Assembly: GCA_018907035.1 (NCBI GenBank) | Contig: JACCIC010000053.1 | Span: forward strand, 2,282,501 to 2,346,500 | DNA from: Sycobia sp. Sy_11 | Taxonomy: Eukaryota; Arthropoda; Insecta; Hymenoptera; Epichrysomallidae | DNA length: 64,000 bases | Direction of reading: 5' to 3' | Part shown: in pieces, positions 1 to 13,540 of the stretch | Position numbering within the stretch: position 1 is the first letter of the stretch | How the letters are laid out: every line of letters begins with the position of its first letter | Translations under genes and position numbers: made by a program | Notes under the pieces: model-generated | The model's database searches: none | What the model was told of the DNA's origin: nothing | The model's input: the letters and a program-made list of their open reading frames with translations, nothing else

Positions 1-594
1 TGTCGCGCTACCGTCGCTGATCGGGCAGCCCTCTAGCTCGCTCTCGCGGCAACATATCGGCTGAGCCTCCTCGTTCCCGTTTCCATCTCTACCATACCTC
101 TCTCTACCTCTCCTCTACTCGGCATGCTGTGCTATACACACACATACACATAGTGTCGCACTCTCCGCTACTAAGTCGCCATCTCCTACACTCGGCAACT
201 TTTACATATATATTTTCGGGTGCTAGCATACACAGACGCGCGCCCGCGTCCACACACATACACATGCAGCCATAGCCGCGGCAACATCCAACCGCGCGCG
301 CGATTTTCCTCGTGCGGCGCGCATGGAGTCGATGACGCAACGAGGAGGCGGGGGTAGACCACGTGAGCGCGCGCCAATCGCCCGGCGGCATTTTGAATCG
401 CGCGCTCGACCAACTGATCGAGTTCTCATGCAGGCATGCGTAGGGCCACGTTTGCGCAGGCGTGGCGGTGGCGTCGGGCTGGGAGGGGGGGGGGGACGAG
501 AGAAAGCGCTCGAGGGACGTTGTACAACCGAGACTGGTTATCATCGTATATGCACGTGCGCGCGGCCGGATTGAGCCATTACCTGATCTCTCGC

Positions 595-597
<3 letters not shown>

Positions 598-633
<36 letters not shown>
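598..633. repeat. (CT)n microsatellite
   Basis: Uninterrupted CT tract of 36 bp. Confidence 0.95.
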
Positions 634-637
<4 letters not shown>

Positions 638-747
638 GCCTCACTCGCTCGCGCGCGCGCGCGCGGTTATATAGGCATAATTATATAGCGTCGCGATACA
701 CATCGAATAATGGTGATTTGTGGCTCGTATCGTCTCTCCCTCGCGCT

Positions 748-750
<3 letters not shown>

Positions 751-778
<28 letters not shown>
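751..778. repeat. (AC)14 microsatellite
   Basis: Uninterrupted AC tract. Confidence 0.95.
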
Positions 779-781
<3 letters not shown>

Positions 782-3114
782 GACAAAGTTACTCCCTCTC
801 GATTTAGCTCACTTTCTCCCTCTCGCGCACGTGCATATCCCGCGGTTCTCGCGCGGGCGTGTTCGTCTTTATCTTTCCGCGCGGCGCATGCATGTATACG
901 ATACGGAACGGCAAGGATGAGGATAGCCTTCGGCGCCCCGGGCCGTAAGGGCGACGTGTCGCGGACGAGCTAATACCACGTGCTCGGTACACTCTTACGT
1001 ATGTATATATATATAAATGTATATATATATATATGTATAGGAAAGAGCGGTAGTTGTTGTTTCGTATATACCTGGTATTGTGCTCGTGATTTTTTTTACC
1101 CCCTTTATTATTTTTAGTTCGCACACGTTGTAGACTTCAGAGTCGCAGATATAACTATATATCTCTTTCGTATACAACGAGATAAGAATTGGCCCTTATT
1201 GTCCGGGTAACGCTTATATTAAAGGCACCGAAAGCTCGGGTAAGGAGGAAATCGGCCCGATAACAGTGTGGAAATAATCTTTTTAAGCAATATAGTATAG
1301 CTCACAGGTGTGTTTTTCATAGCTCTGGGATTGTTATTGTAAAAAAGAAAATTAATTATTATCTTGATGTCGATATACTTATATACAACAATGTGCATTT
1401 TCATGTTCTTGATCAAGATTGCTTTGAGGACGGATTTTTCTTCGTAAACATGAGTGTAAATGTACCGCGGAGTATTTTGAGAATTAAGTGTTCGACAGAT
1501 ACAATATATCCTAAAGCATTTAAGTCTTATGCACCATCTATTTTACGAGCACATTTTTGTATTTAGAAGTCAACATAAGTAAGATCAGTCTTTAAATATG
1601 ATTTTCTATTTTTAAATTTATATATATGTGTGTGTATTATATATATAGTATTTTTAGCTCACATAGTTTATACACAAATTTAATTATGATTTATTTGTAC
1701 ATTGGGATAGTCGATTTAAAATAAAAATTTATGACATATAATTTAAAAATAAAAAATAATGAATTAAATTACATTATGTTGAAATAACAGAAAATTTCTT
1801 TCCTTGAGCATTTTATGACGTGAAGAGTATCATTTTATTATTAACGAGCGAGAAGGCAGCATTCGTTTAATCGAATAAGATATAAAAGTATATTATTTCG
1901 TGAACACTATATAACTCAACAGGTCTGCGTAATTATCATTTTAACAATGACATTAGACTTATAACACTATCAAATAATCATTAAATAAAAAGACAACTAG
2001 AAAATAAATAACGCGTGATCATTAGCTCACATTAAGGTATGTAAGTAATAATAGATATTTAAATAATTCACAGATGCATTTTATTTAGCCAAAATTTTCA
2101 CAGTAACGCATAAATCTTGTACATATACAACATATTTATATTATTATTTTGTCAAATGTTCCTTCGGTCATGCCTGAGTATATTAATTAAATACTAGTAT
2201 AGTACGTGTTAACGAGCATCCTTATCCCAATAAAATCAGACATTGATGTATGTAATAAGTAAATCAATAATTTTAATTGAAAACATTATTTAGTTAAATG
2301 TTTTATTGATCAGGTAACGTAAAATATACCCGGGAAGGAATGAATGCGGGCGCGCGCGCGCGCGAACCTATTGGGCCGTGAATACTTTATCGAGGTCGCT
2401 CGCGCGCATTACCCGTTCATTTGTTTCTGTAATTCTTCTAAAGGTCTATGCATTCAGAATGCCATTTTACCAAATTTTCGGATGTTTCCGCATTGTTCAG
2501 TCATCGTAGATTTCAATAAACTCGTTCACATGTAGAGTCCTTGCGAGAGCACGAAGTGCCATTTCTTGTTGTTTTTTTTTTGTTTATGTTTATCATTTAA
2601 CACGTATAAATTTTTATCACTCGAGTTACGGTTCTCCTTTACAATACTATCCAATAATATTAGAATAATTTATTCGTTTGTAAACATATATACACCCAAT
2701 GATTAATAGAACAAAATTAAATGACAACAATTTGTATTTTTATTTATTTGATCTATTAGTCAGATCGAACAAATCAACCTCCATTATTGATTAGGACTAC
2801 ATGTGGGAGCGTGAATAGAGAGACGTGAAATAGCAAAAAAGAAATAATAAAAAAAAATATCGAACACATGCAGTTCTTTATAATTTTCAAGAAAAATTTA
2901 CGAATTAAATCTTAATCGAATTTTTCCACTGTGTGCCAATTTAAATCAGACATTAAGCATATTGTAAATAATGACATATAAACTTCTGATTAATTATTAT
3001 TAAATCAATTATTTTAAAATAGTTGAAGCGTAATTCTCAATGTACCATGTTAATGTTTGACACTGATGGTATCTTCTTGTTATTGACGGTATCTATATAA
3101 TGATAAAATGCAGC

Positions 3115-3118
<4 letters not shown>

Positions 3119-3165
<47 letters not shown>
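3119..3165. repeat. (AT)n microsatellite
   Basis: Pure AT tract, 47 bp. Confidence 0.95.
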
Positions 3166-3167
<2 letters not shown>

Positions 3168-3384
3168 TGTAGAAATAGTAAGCAAGCAGACCTCATTCAA
3201 ATAAAGCAGATCGTATAAGATTGCGTATTGTAGCATCAAGAATTTGTATTTGCAAATTGCAAATTACAAATTAATGCCAAAAATCTGCTATACGATCAGT
3301 TTTATAATTTGAACCAGATTATAAAAGGCATATAAAATTATGTATTAATTCTATAATGTGGCAGAGGTAAAAGTTTTCATTGTA

Positions 3385-3386
<2 letters not shown>

Positions 3387-3437
<51 letters not shown>
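3387..3437. repeat. (AT)n microsatellite
   Basis: Pure AT tract, 51 bp. Confidence 0.95.
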
Positions 3438-3443
<6 letters not shown>

Positions 3444-3480
3444 TAACTGAGAATTTCTCATTTTTCTAATTAAATTAATG

Positions 3481-3873
3481 ATTCAATTCACTTATGTTAA
3501 ATTAGTAGGTGCAAAGTTTCCGTTGCACAAGGCGTGCAATTCAGCACCGCAGACTCCTCTATATGTTTCTCTTTCTCTCTCGCTCTCCCATCCTCCGTCT
3601 CTCTCCCAACCCTTCATTTTCCCATTTCTCTAACCTAACCCACGCTTCGCCTCCCCCTCCCCCGCCCGATCCCCATCGCGCTCCCCCGCGCGCCCGGTAC
3701 TTTAAATTGGATTCGCGCTCGGCGGGCTCGAACCTCTCGCCGCGAAATTGTGTTTCACCGCTGGCCAATTCCGCCCCTTCTCCCCGCGGCCCCCGACCCC
3801 CCATCACCCACCCCCTATGGTATTCACTCTGCCCGACTGTTTCTCTTCTCTACCTCCCCTTTCTCTCGGTCTA

Positions 3874-3910
<37 letters not shown>

Positions 3911-4680
3911 ACTCTCACTCTCTGCCTCGCCGTCCCTCTCACGCCTCCGCGGGCGGGGATTTAAATCGAGCGGCGGCGCGTACATACGCGCGCCCGCGCC
4001 GGTATAAACTCACTTCAAATTTAAAGCCGAAAATACTCGCCCCTGGGCGCTGGTACAGCGAGAGCGTTCCCCCGTTCTATAGCTGCAGCAACGGCAGCAG
4101 CAGCAGCAGCAGCGCATGGAGGAAGGGTTATAGGGGGGTAGGGGGGCGTCGGCGCGTCCCCGCAAGTCGCGTATATCTATTTATTACACGCACACACACA
4201 CGCACACATACATATATAAAATATATATAATATAGATATCTTAAATTCGATACATAATGTATATTTGTTCGAAAATTCGAAAATAACCGTGGTTTCGGCA
4301 CTCCCGCGTATTATAGGCCCGAGTTACGGGTTCGCGCTCGGGCGGCTCGTAGCCCCCAGACGTTTCGCTGAAAGGCGTCTTCATATACATATAGACGTAT
4401 TGAGAGATAGAGAAAGACCGGCCACGTGACGCAACCGATGCTATTGACAAAGAGGGGGAGGGGAAAAATCTATGGGCTAATAAAGTAGACTCGACGAAGC
4501 GACGAGATCAATGAGTCGTGCGCGCCGAGGTTCGATATCGTACTCTCCATCTCCATCTCTCTCTCTCTCTCTCTCTCCTCGCGTGCGCGCAGGCCTAATA
4601 TAAATACAGGTCCGATTGCTCGGCGGTTCTTTTATATGAGCGGGGGGGAGGGGGAGCGGCACCCGCTTCAATTTTCGAAA
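3481..4680. other. Pyrimidine- and CpG-rich block, no gene
   Basis: C/T-skewed on the plus strand from about 3555 to 3950, with CT tracts at about 3873-3930 and 4556-4577 and a short CAG run near 4092-4112. Confidence 0.6.
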
Positions 4681-5470
4681 CTTGTTAGATTTTTTCTTTT
4701 TTCTAAATTAAAAATCGTAGGCTTCCCTCATTTCTATACGAGTCGGACTGAATTATGAATAGGAAGTCCGCCGATGAGCGTGTACGCATTTTTCCGCATA
4801 AACGAGGCGATTCCGAGATTCATTAGCGGCTGCGTAAAGTCTATTCGAAAAATTGAATTCTGTATTCTGTGGAAAAATATTGGTATTTTAGCGCAAGTGG
4901 AAGCCTAATAGGCGTATTGTTACCTATAGGCGAAATACTAACTTCGTACTATTAATGTAGGGTTTTTTCATTAGACCACGTAAGAATGAATAATTTCACT
5001 TAACCCAAATGCTGCGAAGAAAATCGAGATATTTTGTCAAAATCAATTATTTTTGTTAATTTTTTTCGCATTCTAGCTTGCATTATTTATATCAAACATT
5101 ATATTTTTTAACGTTGAAATAATTGTCTAACATATTTTACACTCCTATATTACGGTGATATGATATTGATATAATCAAGCATCTTTTACCGATACAATGT
5201 ATTGTCCGTAGGTAATGATAAACGTATAAAAACTTATCTACCCTTTATAGAATTTTTTCCAATAATTTGCATATTAATTAAATGAAAAAAGATAATAATT
5301 TTCATTATCATGTTCATCGTATATTTTGTTTTAAATTTTGTATCATTTTTTTGTTTTAGAATTACGTATCATAATACTGATAGCAATATTAACAATGCGT
5401 TACATTTAAAGGAGACCTATATAAAACGGAAAAAACATACTCGTTGATATAATAGCCTCTCGGAGTCATA
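4681..5470. other. AT-rich stretch, nothing recognised
   Basis: No open frame of note, no long tandem repeat. Confidence 0.5.
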
Positions 5471-5710
5471 TGAGAATCGTCCAAAAACAAAATGAAACGT
5501 GCGACCGACGCGAAGGCCATTAAAAAGCCATCGACTACGATTCGATTAGCATTCCCGTCCGATTACGGCCGATACCCCGCCCGTCTATATAATACTGCTT
5601 GTATATCCCGTCTCCGCATAAGCGCACAAAGGTGTACACGTGCGCGCGACTTTAATGCCGCCGCATTAATAGGCAGATTTGACTCAATGGAGTTGCCGTA
5701 GCGGACGTTC

Positions 5711-5755
<45 letters not shown>

Positions 5756-6225
5756 TACCACGCACGCGTGTACACACAAGCCCCGACCGTGTATTCATGC
5801 GTATGTATGCGTGTACATACGTGATTGGGTGTAAGGGGCGAGGGGATGTGGGGGCGCACGTTAGTCGCCGAGATCCCGGCACCGCGGGCCGCGTTCGCGC
5901 GCAGTTTGACGGAATGTTATTGCCGTCATAATCGCGAGCGTGCGCGCGCCAACAGGTGTTCTCGCCTCCTCTCTCTCTCTCTCTCTCTCTCTCGCTCTGG
6001 CTTTCTCTCTCATTCTCTCGGCACGTGGGTGCCTCGGTGTGTGCAGAGGAATGCCCTCGTTCTGCCTATAACATCAACATAGCCCCCGTCGGGCAATAAA
6101 GACCCCCCCGTAAGCCCCTTTCCCCAGCCACCCTGCCGTCATCGTAATATCCAGCGGAAACAATAACTAAACAGCCCATCCGACCCGCCCAACTCTTCCT
6201 TTTTATCGCGCTCCCTCCGCTCTCA

Positions 6226-6267
<42 letters not shown>

Positions 6268-6290
6268 ATTCTCTCTCTCTCTCTATCTCT
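6226..6290. repeat. Compound (CT)n tract
   Basis: CT repeat with a few interruptions. Confidence 0.9.
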
Positions 6291-6434
6291 ATCTCCCTCG
6301 AAACTCGCCCGACGGCGCTACAGCGCGGACATTCAGCTCACCGCGGAACGACGTACTAATGCGAGCTCTTCCTCTCTTCATCCTCCGCGAGCGGGCCGTT
6401 TGCCCCTTTTTAACGAGCGCTTTATCGGCAAGAG

Positions 6435-6437
<3 letters not shown>

Positions 6438-6472
<35 letters not shown>
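6438..6472. repeat. (GA)n microsatellite
   Basis: Pure GA tract. Confidence 0.95.
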
Positions 6473-6475
<3 letters not shown>

Positions 6476-6780
6476 TAGTAGGGGGCGGGACAGGGCGCGC
6501 CGATCCCCCGCTTGTCCTTCCTTAACTGAACAAGTGCCTTTTTCAATTTTACGAGCATAACGAGTCCTCGCGGCTAATAGTTTTATTTTCTTTCTCTTCC
6601 CGCCCTCCCCCCGCCACACCCGGGGCGCACCCTCCCTTCCTTTTTACGGGACTCTGAAAGAGAACGGGAGGAGCGGAGCTTGCGCGTTTAATGGACTTCT
6701 CTGTATGTCTATAACGTCGCTCTTGAAAGACCCGACCGTTACAAATTTGCACGAGAATGTAAAGGTATAGTGCTTTCTAT

Positions 6781-7559
6781 TGATTTTTTTTTTCTTTTTA
6801 AATAGGTTTGTAGGTCTCGAGGTAAAATATTACGTGCGTGAATGTAATGTAATAGTAACAATAGCGGCACCTAATTTTAACATCTATAATCTTAGTAACG
6901 AATAGCAACAACTCATTTTATTGTCTAAATTCTGTAATCTAATATAATTTTTGTTCGACATTTCAAAAGTGATTGTTTTTTTTTTATTATTTTGTGCACT
7001 TATAAAACTTTTGCAGTCAAATGCTCTTGTCATTATTCTGTTGATGATGTTGTTGATGTTCAAAAGAATACCGGTTTATCGCCATCGATTTTGTTTTAAA
7101 CCATTGTTTTAATAGTAATTATTTGTGGGATATTCCTTCATTATGATCCTTTTCGTAGATTAATGCTGATACAATAAACAAAATACGCCACGAGAACTTC
7201 ATACAATTAAAATCTTGTTTTTTTTGTTAAAAATCATCGACTTTGACACAAGAAAAATCCAAACATAATTTGTTTCCAAACAGTAAGTATATATGCCCAT
7301 ATCATTTCTTGCATCAAAATAATCTTCTTAATAGTAAGGCGTAATGATTCTGCTGACAGTTACAGGCACAAATAATAAATCCTCTAGAAGTTCGTATATA
7401 ATTAAACAGTATTTTATTATGACACTAATCTGATAAAATAACTAAAAGAAACTAAAACCAAAATCCGACCGAAAATTTGAACTAAAAATTCGTTGTTTGT
7501 AAAAAATTATTGACACTAAGACCCTAGACAGTTAAACCCTAGCATAATTTGCTTAAAAT

Positions 7560-7606
<47 letters not shown>

Positions 7607-7731
7607 CGTATTTTTTGTTTAATAAACATAGGGTGTCGAAGACTCCTTAACGGTTTCTATGAAAATCTTGAATTACACTAATAAAAGAAATGTTAAAAAT
7701 ATTTATAGTATTAATCTAAGAATGTACATAC

Positions 7732-7772
<41 letters not shown>

Positions 7773-7900
7773 CACCAACGGTATTTCCAACAGTTGATGC
7801 AGGGAGCTGAAAAACATTCGATTCCACATCGGTTTCAAATAGCGCTTTAAAGTTCAAGCGAACCGATAGCGACTTTTTCTTAACGATCCTAGCCTTGAGA
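6781..7900. other. AT-rich stretch with two TA tracts
   Basis: TA tracts at 7565-7602 and 7735-7769; otherwise nothing recognised. Confidence 0.5.
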
Positions 7901-8357
7901 ATTTTTGTCTTTTTTTTTCTCTCTTCTGAAATGTCGAGCGACAACTGCGCAGCAAGAGCGCGTGCTCCGGGCTCTTATATACGCCGCGCTTTAAAAGTAA
8001 AAGAAATTCTCCCCGGTTCTGGCGCTCCATGGAAAAGGGTAAGACGGAATGCGAGCCACTTGAAAAATGAACTAAGAACGCGGACGACGTGTATGTATAT
8101 ATATATATACACAAACTCGCGCAAAGTGAGTGCGATCTCACTTTCTCATTTTCTCGTGGCAGAAATAAGCCGCCGGCATACCTGTGTATATATGCCTTTT
8201 CTATATAATACAGAGCGCGACAGCCGGGGAATTTCTCATATACGCCGGCGCTCGCGCCGCGCCGGCCGCATAGGTTAGCGGCTAGTTTCGATTGCGATTT
8301 ACCGCGCGTGCTTCTATAAGTGGCCAGGCCGTCCTATTGCGGCGTATTGTACATACC

Positions 8358-8411
<54 letters not shown>

Positions 8412-8530
8412 AACGAATTTTATATCACCGCGTTTCATCGCGCGACTTTACATGCGCGTATTGTAAGCCATATTAGCGTTTTCTTTATTTTCAAAAAGGT
8501 TCGGAAGCTCAAACGGTCAATTATAACGCC
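7901..8530. other. CpG-rich patch, no gene
   Basis: Contains a (TA)n tract at 8361-8407 and a GC-rich palindrome-like stretch near 8240-8270. Confidence 0.5.
8361..8407. repeat. (TA)n microsatellite
   Basis: Pure TA tract inside CpG-rich DNA. Confidence 0.95.
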
Positions 8531-9600
8531 TTTTTCAGACTCTCGTGAATTTTCTACAATTTTTTTTGTTCCAGAAGAAGACAAAAATATACCTGTGTGT
8601 TGAATGGAAAACCATTTCCTTTATATTTTTATGAAATGCGAAATATTATTCAGCATTAAACTTTACTACAGGTGATAATTCATGAACGTTATAATCATCA
8701 CCGTTTTAAAGAAATTTAAACATGAAAACATAGATGAAATAATTTCATTAATAAGCTTCATTTTATACATAACAAAAGTACTTTCGGTTGGTAAATATTC
8801 GTCCATATATTCCCAACTTACTGAAAAATAAATTTAAATGATTGTTCTTATTGTATAAAAATACAATTTTAGTTAATTGAGAATTAACAAAGTTTAGTAA
8901 ATATAATAACCATCTTGTAAAAAAAACATTTTTCCATTTGATGAAATTAAATTGAAAAAAAGGAAAAACATATAAGAAAAAGATATGTGCAAATTCGTTA
9001 TTTTTAAATAATATAATAAACGTCTAAATTCAAAATACAGTTGTATTATACTTATCTTGGACAATCGAAGACAATCAATGTATATTTAAAATAGAATTCA
9101 CTAAAAACAGATGACTTTTATTGTCCATAAGGAAAAATTCATACGAAATTAGGGAGGTAAAAAAGTGAATTTATATAAATTTAGAAATGGAGTATAGAAA
9201 ATTAATTTGATCGTAGATTTTATATTTAAAACTTAAATTGATCATGTTATTGATAGTCTGTACCTAATGGAAATGTTAAGTGTGAAATGTTGGGTGGCTC
9301 CTTATGTAAATTAAATGAATTTAATGAAGATCTCAATTACTGTATATCAATCTTTAATTATATCCAATCTTAACAATTGTTGCATTGTTATAAAAGTTAT
9401 AAAATGAAAAATATACTTGTAATTTTTAGTCTGTTCTTAAATTACAAACATTTCGTTTTCATTTTTCATATTATATTTTCACTTATCGTATCAACATTTG
9501 TTTAATTTTATAATTAATATTACAAATAAATCCTTTGGAAAGAGATTTCGAATTAAAGTGATTCTAAAACTATTCCGCTCCAAGTATTTTCAATGTTATT
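8531..9600. other. AT-rich stretch, nothing recognised
   Basis: No long frame, tandem repeat or RNA gene seen. Confidence 0.5.
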
Positions 9601-9688
9601 CAATGCTAACAGTTGGGTCTACTTTCTGAGAAGTAGAGAAAGAGAAAAGCTGAATAAGAGAACGAAAGCTCGAGCGAAACCGAGAAAT

Positions 9689-9693
<5 letters not shown>

Positions 9694-9736
<43 letters not shown>
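9694..9736. repeat. (GA)n microsatellite
   Basis: Pure GA tract, 43 bp. Confidence 0.95.
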
Positions 9737-9739
<3 letters not shown>

Positions 9740-10161
9740 GAGAGGCTACGGAGGTCGCGAAGAGACGGCGGGAAAATAAGAGCGCGAGAGTAATAGCGGG
9801 AGTCCTGCGCAGGGCCGCTGCCACTGCAGCCTCTCTCGCTTGCAGAGGTCGGGCCGGGAGAGCGGCGGGAGGGGGAGGGGGAGAGTCGTACATTACGCCA
9901 GCGCGCGCGCGCGAAAAAAAGTACATGCCCCGGGACGTTTAATTTCCGAAGGCCTTCCGCCGGCTCCATTCACGCTACCGCCGCCTGCGAGCCAACCTCG
10001 TGAACCCCTCCCTCCTCCCCTCTCGCCCCAAACCCTTCCCCACAGCCCACCCTGCCGCCGCGCACCACCTCCGCGAACCATCCCCGCTGCCAGCGGCCCC
10101 CGTCGACCCGTGAACTCCGTCATTCAGGCTCGACTTACGACTCGCCACAGCGAAAAGCGCC

Positions 10162-10162
<1 letters not shown>

Positions 10163-10205
<43 letters not shown>
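10163..10205. repeat. (TA)n microsatellite
   Basis: Pure TA tract. Confidence 0.95.
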
Positions 10206-10209
<4 letters not shown>

Positions 10210-10410
10210 AAATACTCTGATGCAGCCCGGAGCGCGCGGGGCGCAATCTTCTGGCCGGCGGCGCGCGCATAGAAATAAACAGCCCGCGCGCGACGTTCGG
10301 GCGAATTTTATCTCTCATTGGACGGGGGCTTTTTGCCTATACCCGCGTGCTGTATCCGCCGCTCTAACTCTCCGGCTATGCACTTCGCTTTTTGGGGAGG
10401 CAGACAGCAT

Positions 10411-10412
<2 letters not shown>

Positions 10413-10457
<45 letters not shown>
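10413..10457. repeat. (GA)n microsatellite
   Basis: Pure GA tract, 45 bp. Confidence 0.95.
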
Positions 10458-10461
<4 letters not shown>

Positions 10462-10708
10462 ACGCTTTGGAATGTTTATGCCTTCGAGCTGTTTTTTAGC
10501 AGTTTCAATTTTTCTCAATTCTTTTTTTAAATAGGTTCAATCTTCGTCATGCATCGTGTAATTTTTAAACAGATAAAAATTTGACAAAATCAGTGGTAAT
10601 GTCTTATATCACGTCAGTGAGACTGCAATTCCTTAAGGTAACTTCTTCAGTGTCAATATACTAGCTGATAAAGAAAATACCTCCTGTAATATTATCCATA
10701 TTACGTGC

Positions 10709-10729
10709 CGAGCTTGCACAATAAGCTCG
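10709..10729. repeat. Perfect 7-bp hairpin
   Basis: CGAGCTT at 10709-10715 and AAGCTCG at 10723-10729 surround a 7-nt loop. Confidence 0.5.
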
Positions 10730-10879
10730 TGCTCACACCTCCATAAGAAAAATTACATTTTGCTCCTTTCATTCGGGGTTGTAAAATTGTATATGGTGGC
10801 TTATTCGTGTGAAAAATAGCGCGTCTCCAACGTAGGCGTTAGATCCACGTTCTTTATGCGGTTGATAGTTGTCATTGTC

Positions 10880-10904
10880 TTGCACTATCGACACAATAGT
10901 GCAA
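10880..10904. repeat. Perfect 9-bp hairpin
   Basis: TTGCACTAT at 10880-10888 pairs with ATAGTGCAA at 10896-10904 across a 7-nt loop. A GC-containing palindrome (ATTGCGCAAT) follows about 20 nt later. Confidence 0.5.
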
Positions 10905-11439
10905 ATTTTCATGTTACGCGCATATTGCGCAATGTGCTATTTCAAAAATAATCATTGAAAAATAATGCAAACTTCACGCCCATGTGGTCAGGGAGCAAAC
11001 TGCTATCTCCAATACACGGATCCAACAAATTTATTTTTATTGAAAAACTAGTAATTTTATTAATACAGCTTTAAAATGGTTTTTTACACTTATTGTTACA
11101 CACAGAAATTCGTCATCGAATCATATTAAAAAAAATTTGAAACATAATTCTTAGTACATTAGCAATATTGACACTGGAAGTTTGGAAGTTAGAAATTTTA
11201 AAATTTAGAATTATCGGTCGTCTTCGGCAATTGAATGATTCAGGCAATTATTAATAATTGCACACTTTCATTATACATTTCATTGTACACTTATGGATGA
11301 TATGAAATTTCAGTTGCATTTCATAATCCAGTTTGCAAAATTTTTAGAAATAAATTAAGGTAATGTATATTGTGTAAGAGCAACAATGAAGCCCCATAAT
11401 TCACAAAATTTTATTCAACTATTTCAGAAATCCGCGAGA

Positions 11440-11446
<7 letters not shown>

Positions 11447-11492
<46 letters not shown>
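11447..11492. repeat. (TA)n microsatellite
   Basis: Pure TA tract, preceded by a few TG units. Confidence 0.95.
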
Positions 11493-11494
<2 letters not shown>

Positions 11495-11804
11495 CGGTAT
11501 GAATAATGCCGGCGCAAAAGTAATAAATTACTTTAATTATTCGACTGGCGAAAAGAAGAACATCAGTCTACAATGTTGCGAGCGAATGGGAATGGTAAAT
11601 TTTCGTAGAAAGCTCGTGTATTTTAATTAGCAGCAAATAAAGAGCCGTAGATAAAATTAGGCGAGCTAAATTTATTTCCATAAAAATAAAATTTTTTATT
11701 TATCTCGTCGCCGAAAGTGTATTATAGCGAGTCCGCCAATTTCTTTGCTCTATCTTCATTTAGAATCTCTCCCCCCCTCCCTCCTGACCCTCACACACAG
11801 ACAC

Positions 11805-11850
<46 letters not shown>

Positions 11851-12082
11851 ACTCTCCCTCACGTAATAATTCTAGGAATTGCGATGCGTGAAACAAAGCG
11901 GGCCGGGCACACGGAATTTTCGACGCCCGAGCTCGTTAATCATCGGGTTAATTTTGTAAACAGGAAACGCCTGCACGTAGAAATGTTCTACTTGATAAAG
12001 TTCACTCCCTTAGCCCGGCCATCAACGCCGGAGTTTCGTTTTTAATTCATTATTCTTTCGGCCGCGAGAACTGCTGTATGAC

Positions 12083-12121
<39 letters not shown>
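12083..12121. repeat. (AAT)13 microsatellite
   Basis: Pure trinucleotide tract; one of the few non-dinucleotide tracts in the window. Confidence 0.95.
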
Positions 12122-12433
12122 TCATTTGTTACTTCCTCGAATTGCGTAAAAAACGAACAATAGTAAGAAAAATAGATATTATCACTTGTAACTGCGTATA
12201 TATGTATGTTTTTCTATCAACTTTCGTTGAAATACACGCATACAGGATGACCTCTCCGATCCGTATTTGTACGAATCGTAAATGGCGGACGGGGCGACAA
12301 AAATAAACCAGTGGGCGTGCGAGAATTTAGCAAATAATATTTTTTCCGTTAAATCTGACCTCTTTATTATCGAGGGGACGTATAGATACGCGCGCGACAC
12401 GGCGCGAAATTTACATCCTCCGCAGGCTGTAGG

Positions 12434-12468
<35 letters not shown>

Positions 12469-13134
12469 AAGAAAGTGAGCAAACAATAACTCCGGCGGAA
12501 TTAAGCAAGAAAACCCATTTAATTATCGCGCTCGCCGAGGTAGAAGGGAGGACGATTTTCTATCGAGCCCCGCGGGGGAGGGCCCTCGCACCACGCGGCC
12601 CTTTCTCTCCTCAGCCGCGGTTACATAACGTCTACGGGGAGGCGATGGAGAGGCGCGCTGGGAAGGGGAGAAAAAGAAAGGTACCGGCAGAAAGGGTTGT
12701 CTGATTGGAGGCCTTCACCCCCGTCCTCACCGCCCACCCCCCCCAACCCGTCCGTGCAATCCCGCCGTACCCCGTCTCTCCTCTTCTGCGCCCGGCAGCT
12801 GCAGCAGCGCGGGAAGAGGAGGTGGAGGAGGGGGAGGAGAGCCGGGCGATAGGAGGAGGAGGAGGAAGAGGATCCGTCGGGGCTGAGTTATCGCCGCGCG
12901 GCAATATCTCGCACGAGCGAGCGCTATTGCCGCGCGGGTTAGAGGGGGATAAAGAAAATAAGTCGAGTCGCAGTGGAAGACGCGCCGCGGCGGCCGCCCC
13001 CGCTCTCTCTCTCTCTCTCTCTTCTTTCTCTTCTTCTTCGGAATTTTCTGGCTGGGCGGCGAGGGATGGGGCAGAGGAGGGGGTGCACGTATAGCTTTTC
13101 GGTAGCTTGCGCGCGTTTATACATATGTAAGAGA

Positions 13135-13174
<40 letters not shown>

Positions 13175-13486
13175 AGATGAGAAATAAAAGGAAAAGCTAT
13201 CGATGGTCTGTGCGTCACGTGACATCCGTGAATTATGCGCACATACAGGCACGCACTCACGCACGCGCGCGCGCGCGGTCCGCAACCAAGGCAACAGCTC
13301 GCGGGTTACAGGGTTGAAGTTCCGTGCCATTTGCAAAATGAGTCCCCATTATTTTTCAGTCGCCGAATTTATCGCCGTGCCCCGCGTACGTACGCACGCA
13401 TCGCATATACATATATGCACGCGCGTTGGTCCCCGCCAGATTTATGCGCTGAAAGCGCAAAGCGCGCGTCCACGCGTCTACGCGCG

Positions 13487-13489
<3 letters not shown>

Positions 13490-13536
<47 letters not shown>
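13490..13536. repeat. (TA)n microsatellite
   Basis: Pure TA tract in CG-rich surroundings. Confidence 0.95.

Positions 13537-13540
<4 letters not shown>

Larger units (their letters stand above)
1..1010. other. CpG-rich, microsatellite-bearing block, no gene
   Basis: GC-rich DNA with CG runs and a CT tract and an AC tract. Several overlapping frames on both strands are open here only because of repeats and GC content. Confidence 0.6.
1011..3480. other. AT-rich stretch, no gene seen
   Basis: Low-complexity AT-rich DNA with a small CpG patch at 2345-2410. Two long TA tracts (3119-3165 and 3387-3437) sit 221 bp apart. Confidence 0.6.
5471..6780. other. CpG-rich block with four CT/GA tracts
   Basis: CT tracts at 5714-5752, 5969-5993 and 6226-6290 and a GA tract at 6438-6472. 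Open frames (Leu-Ser or Arg-Glu repeats) follow the tracts. Confidence 0.6.
9601..10530. other. CpG-rich block, no gene
   Basis: GA tracts at 9694-9736 and 10413-10457, a TA tract at 10163-10205 and a C-rich stretch at about 9960-10120. Confidence 0.6.
10531..11430. other. Intermediate-composition stretch with hairpins, no gene
   Basis: 10700-10985 is less AT-rich than its flanks and holds the two hairpins listed separately. The rest is AT-rich. Confidence 0.5.

Noticed and set aside
12632..13336. 234-codon minus-strand open frame
   Set aside because: It consists of Leu-Ser, Arg-Glu, Ala and Pro runs from CT, GA and GC-rich repeats, with no conserved domain.
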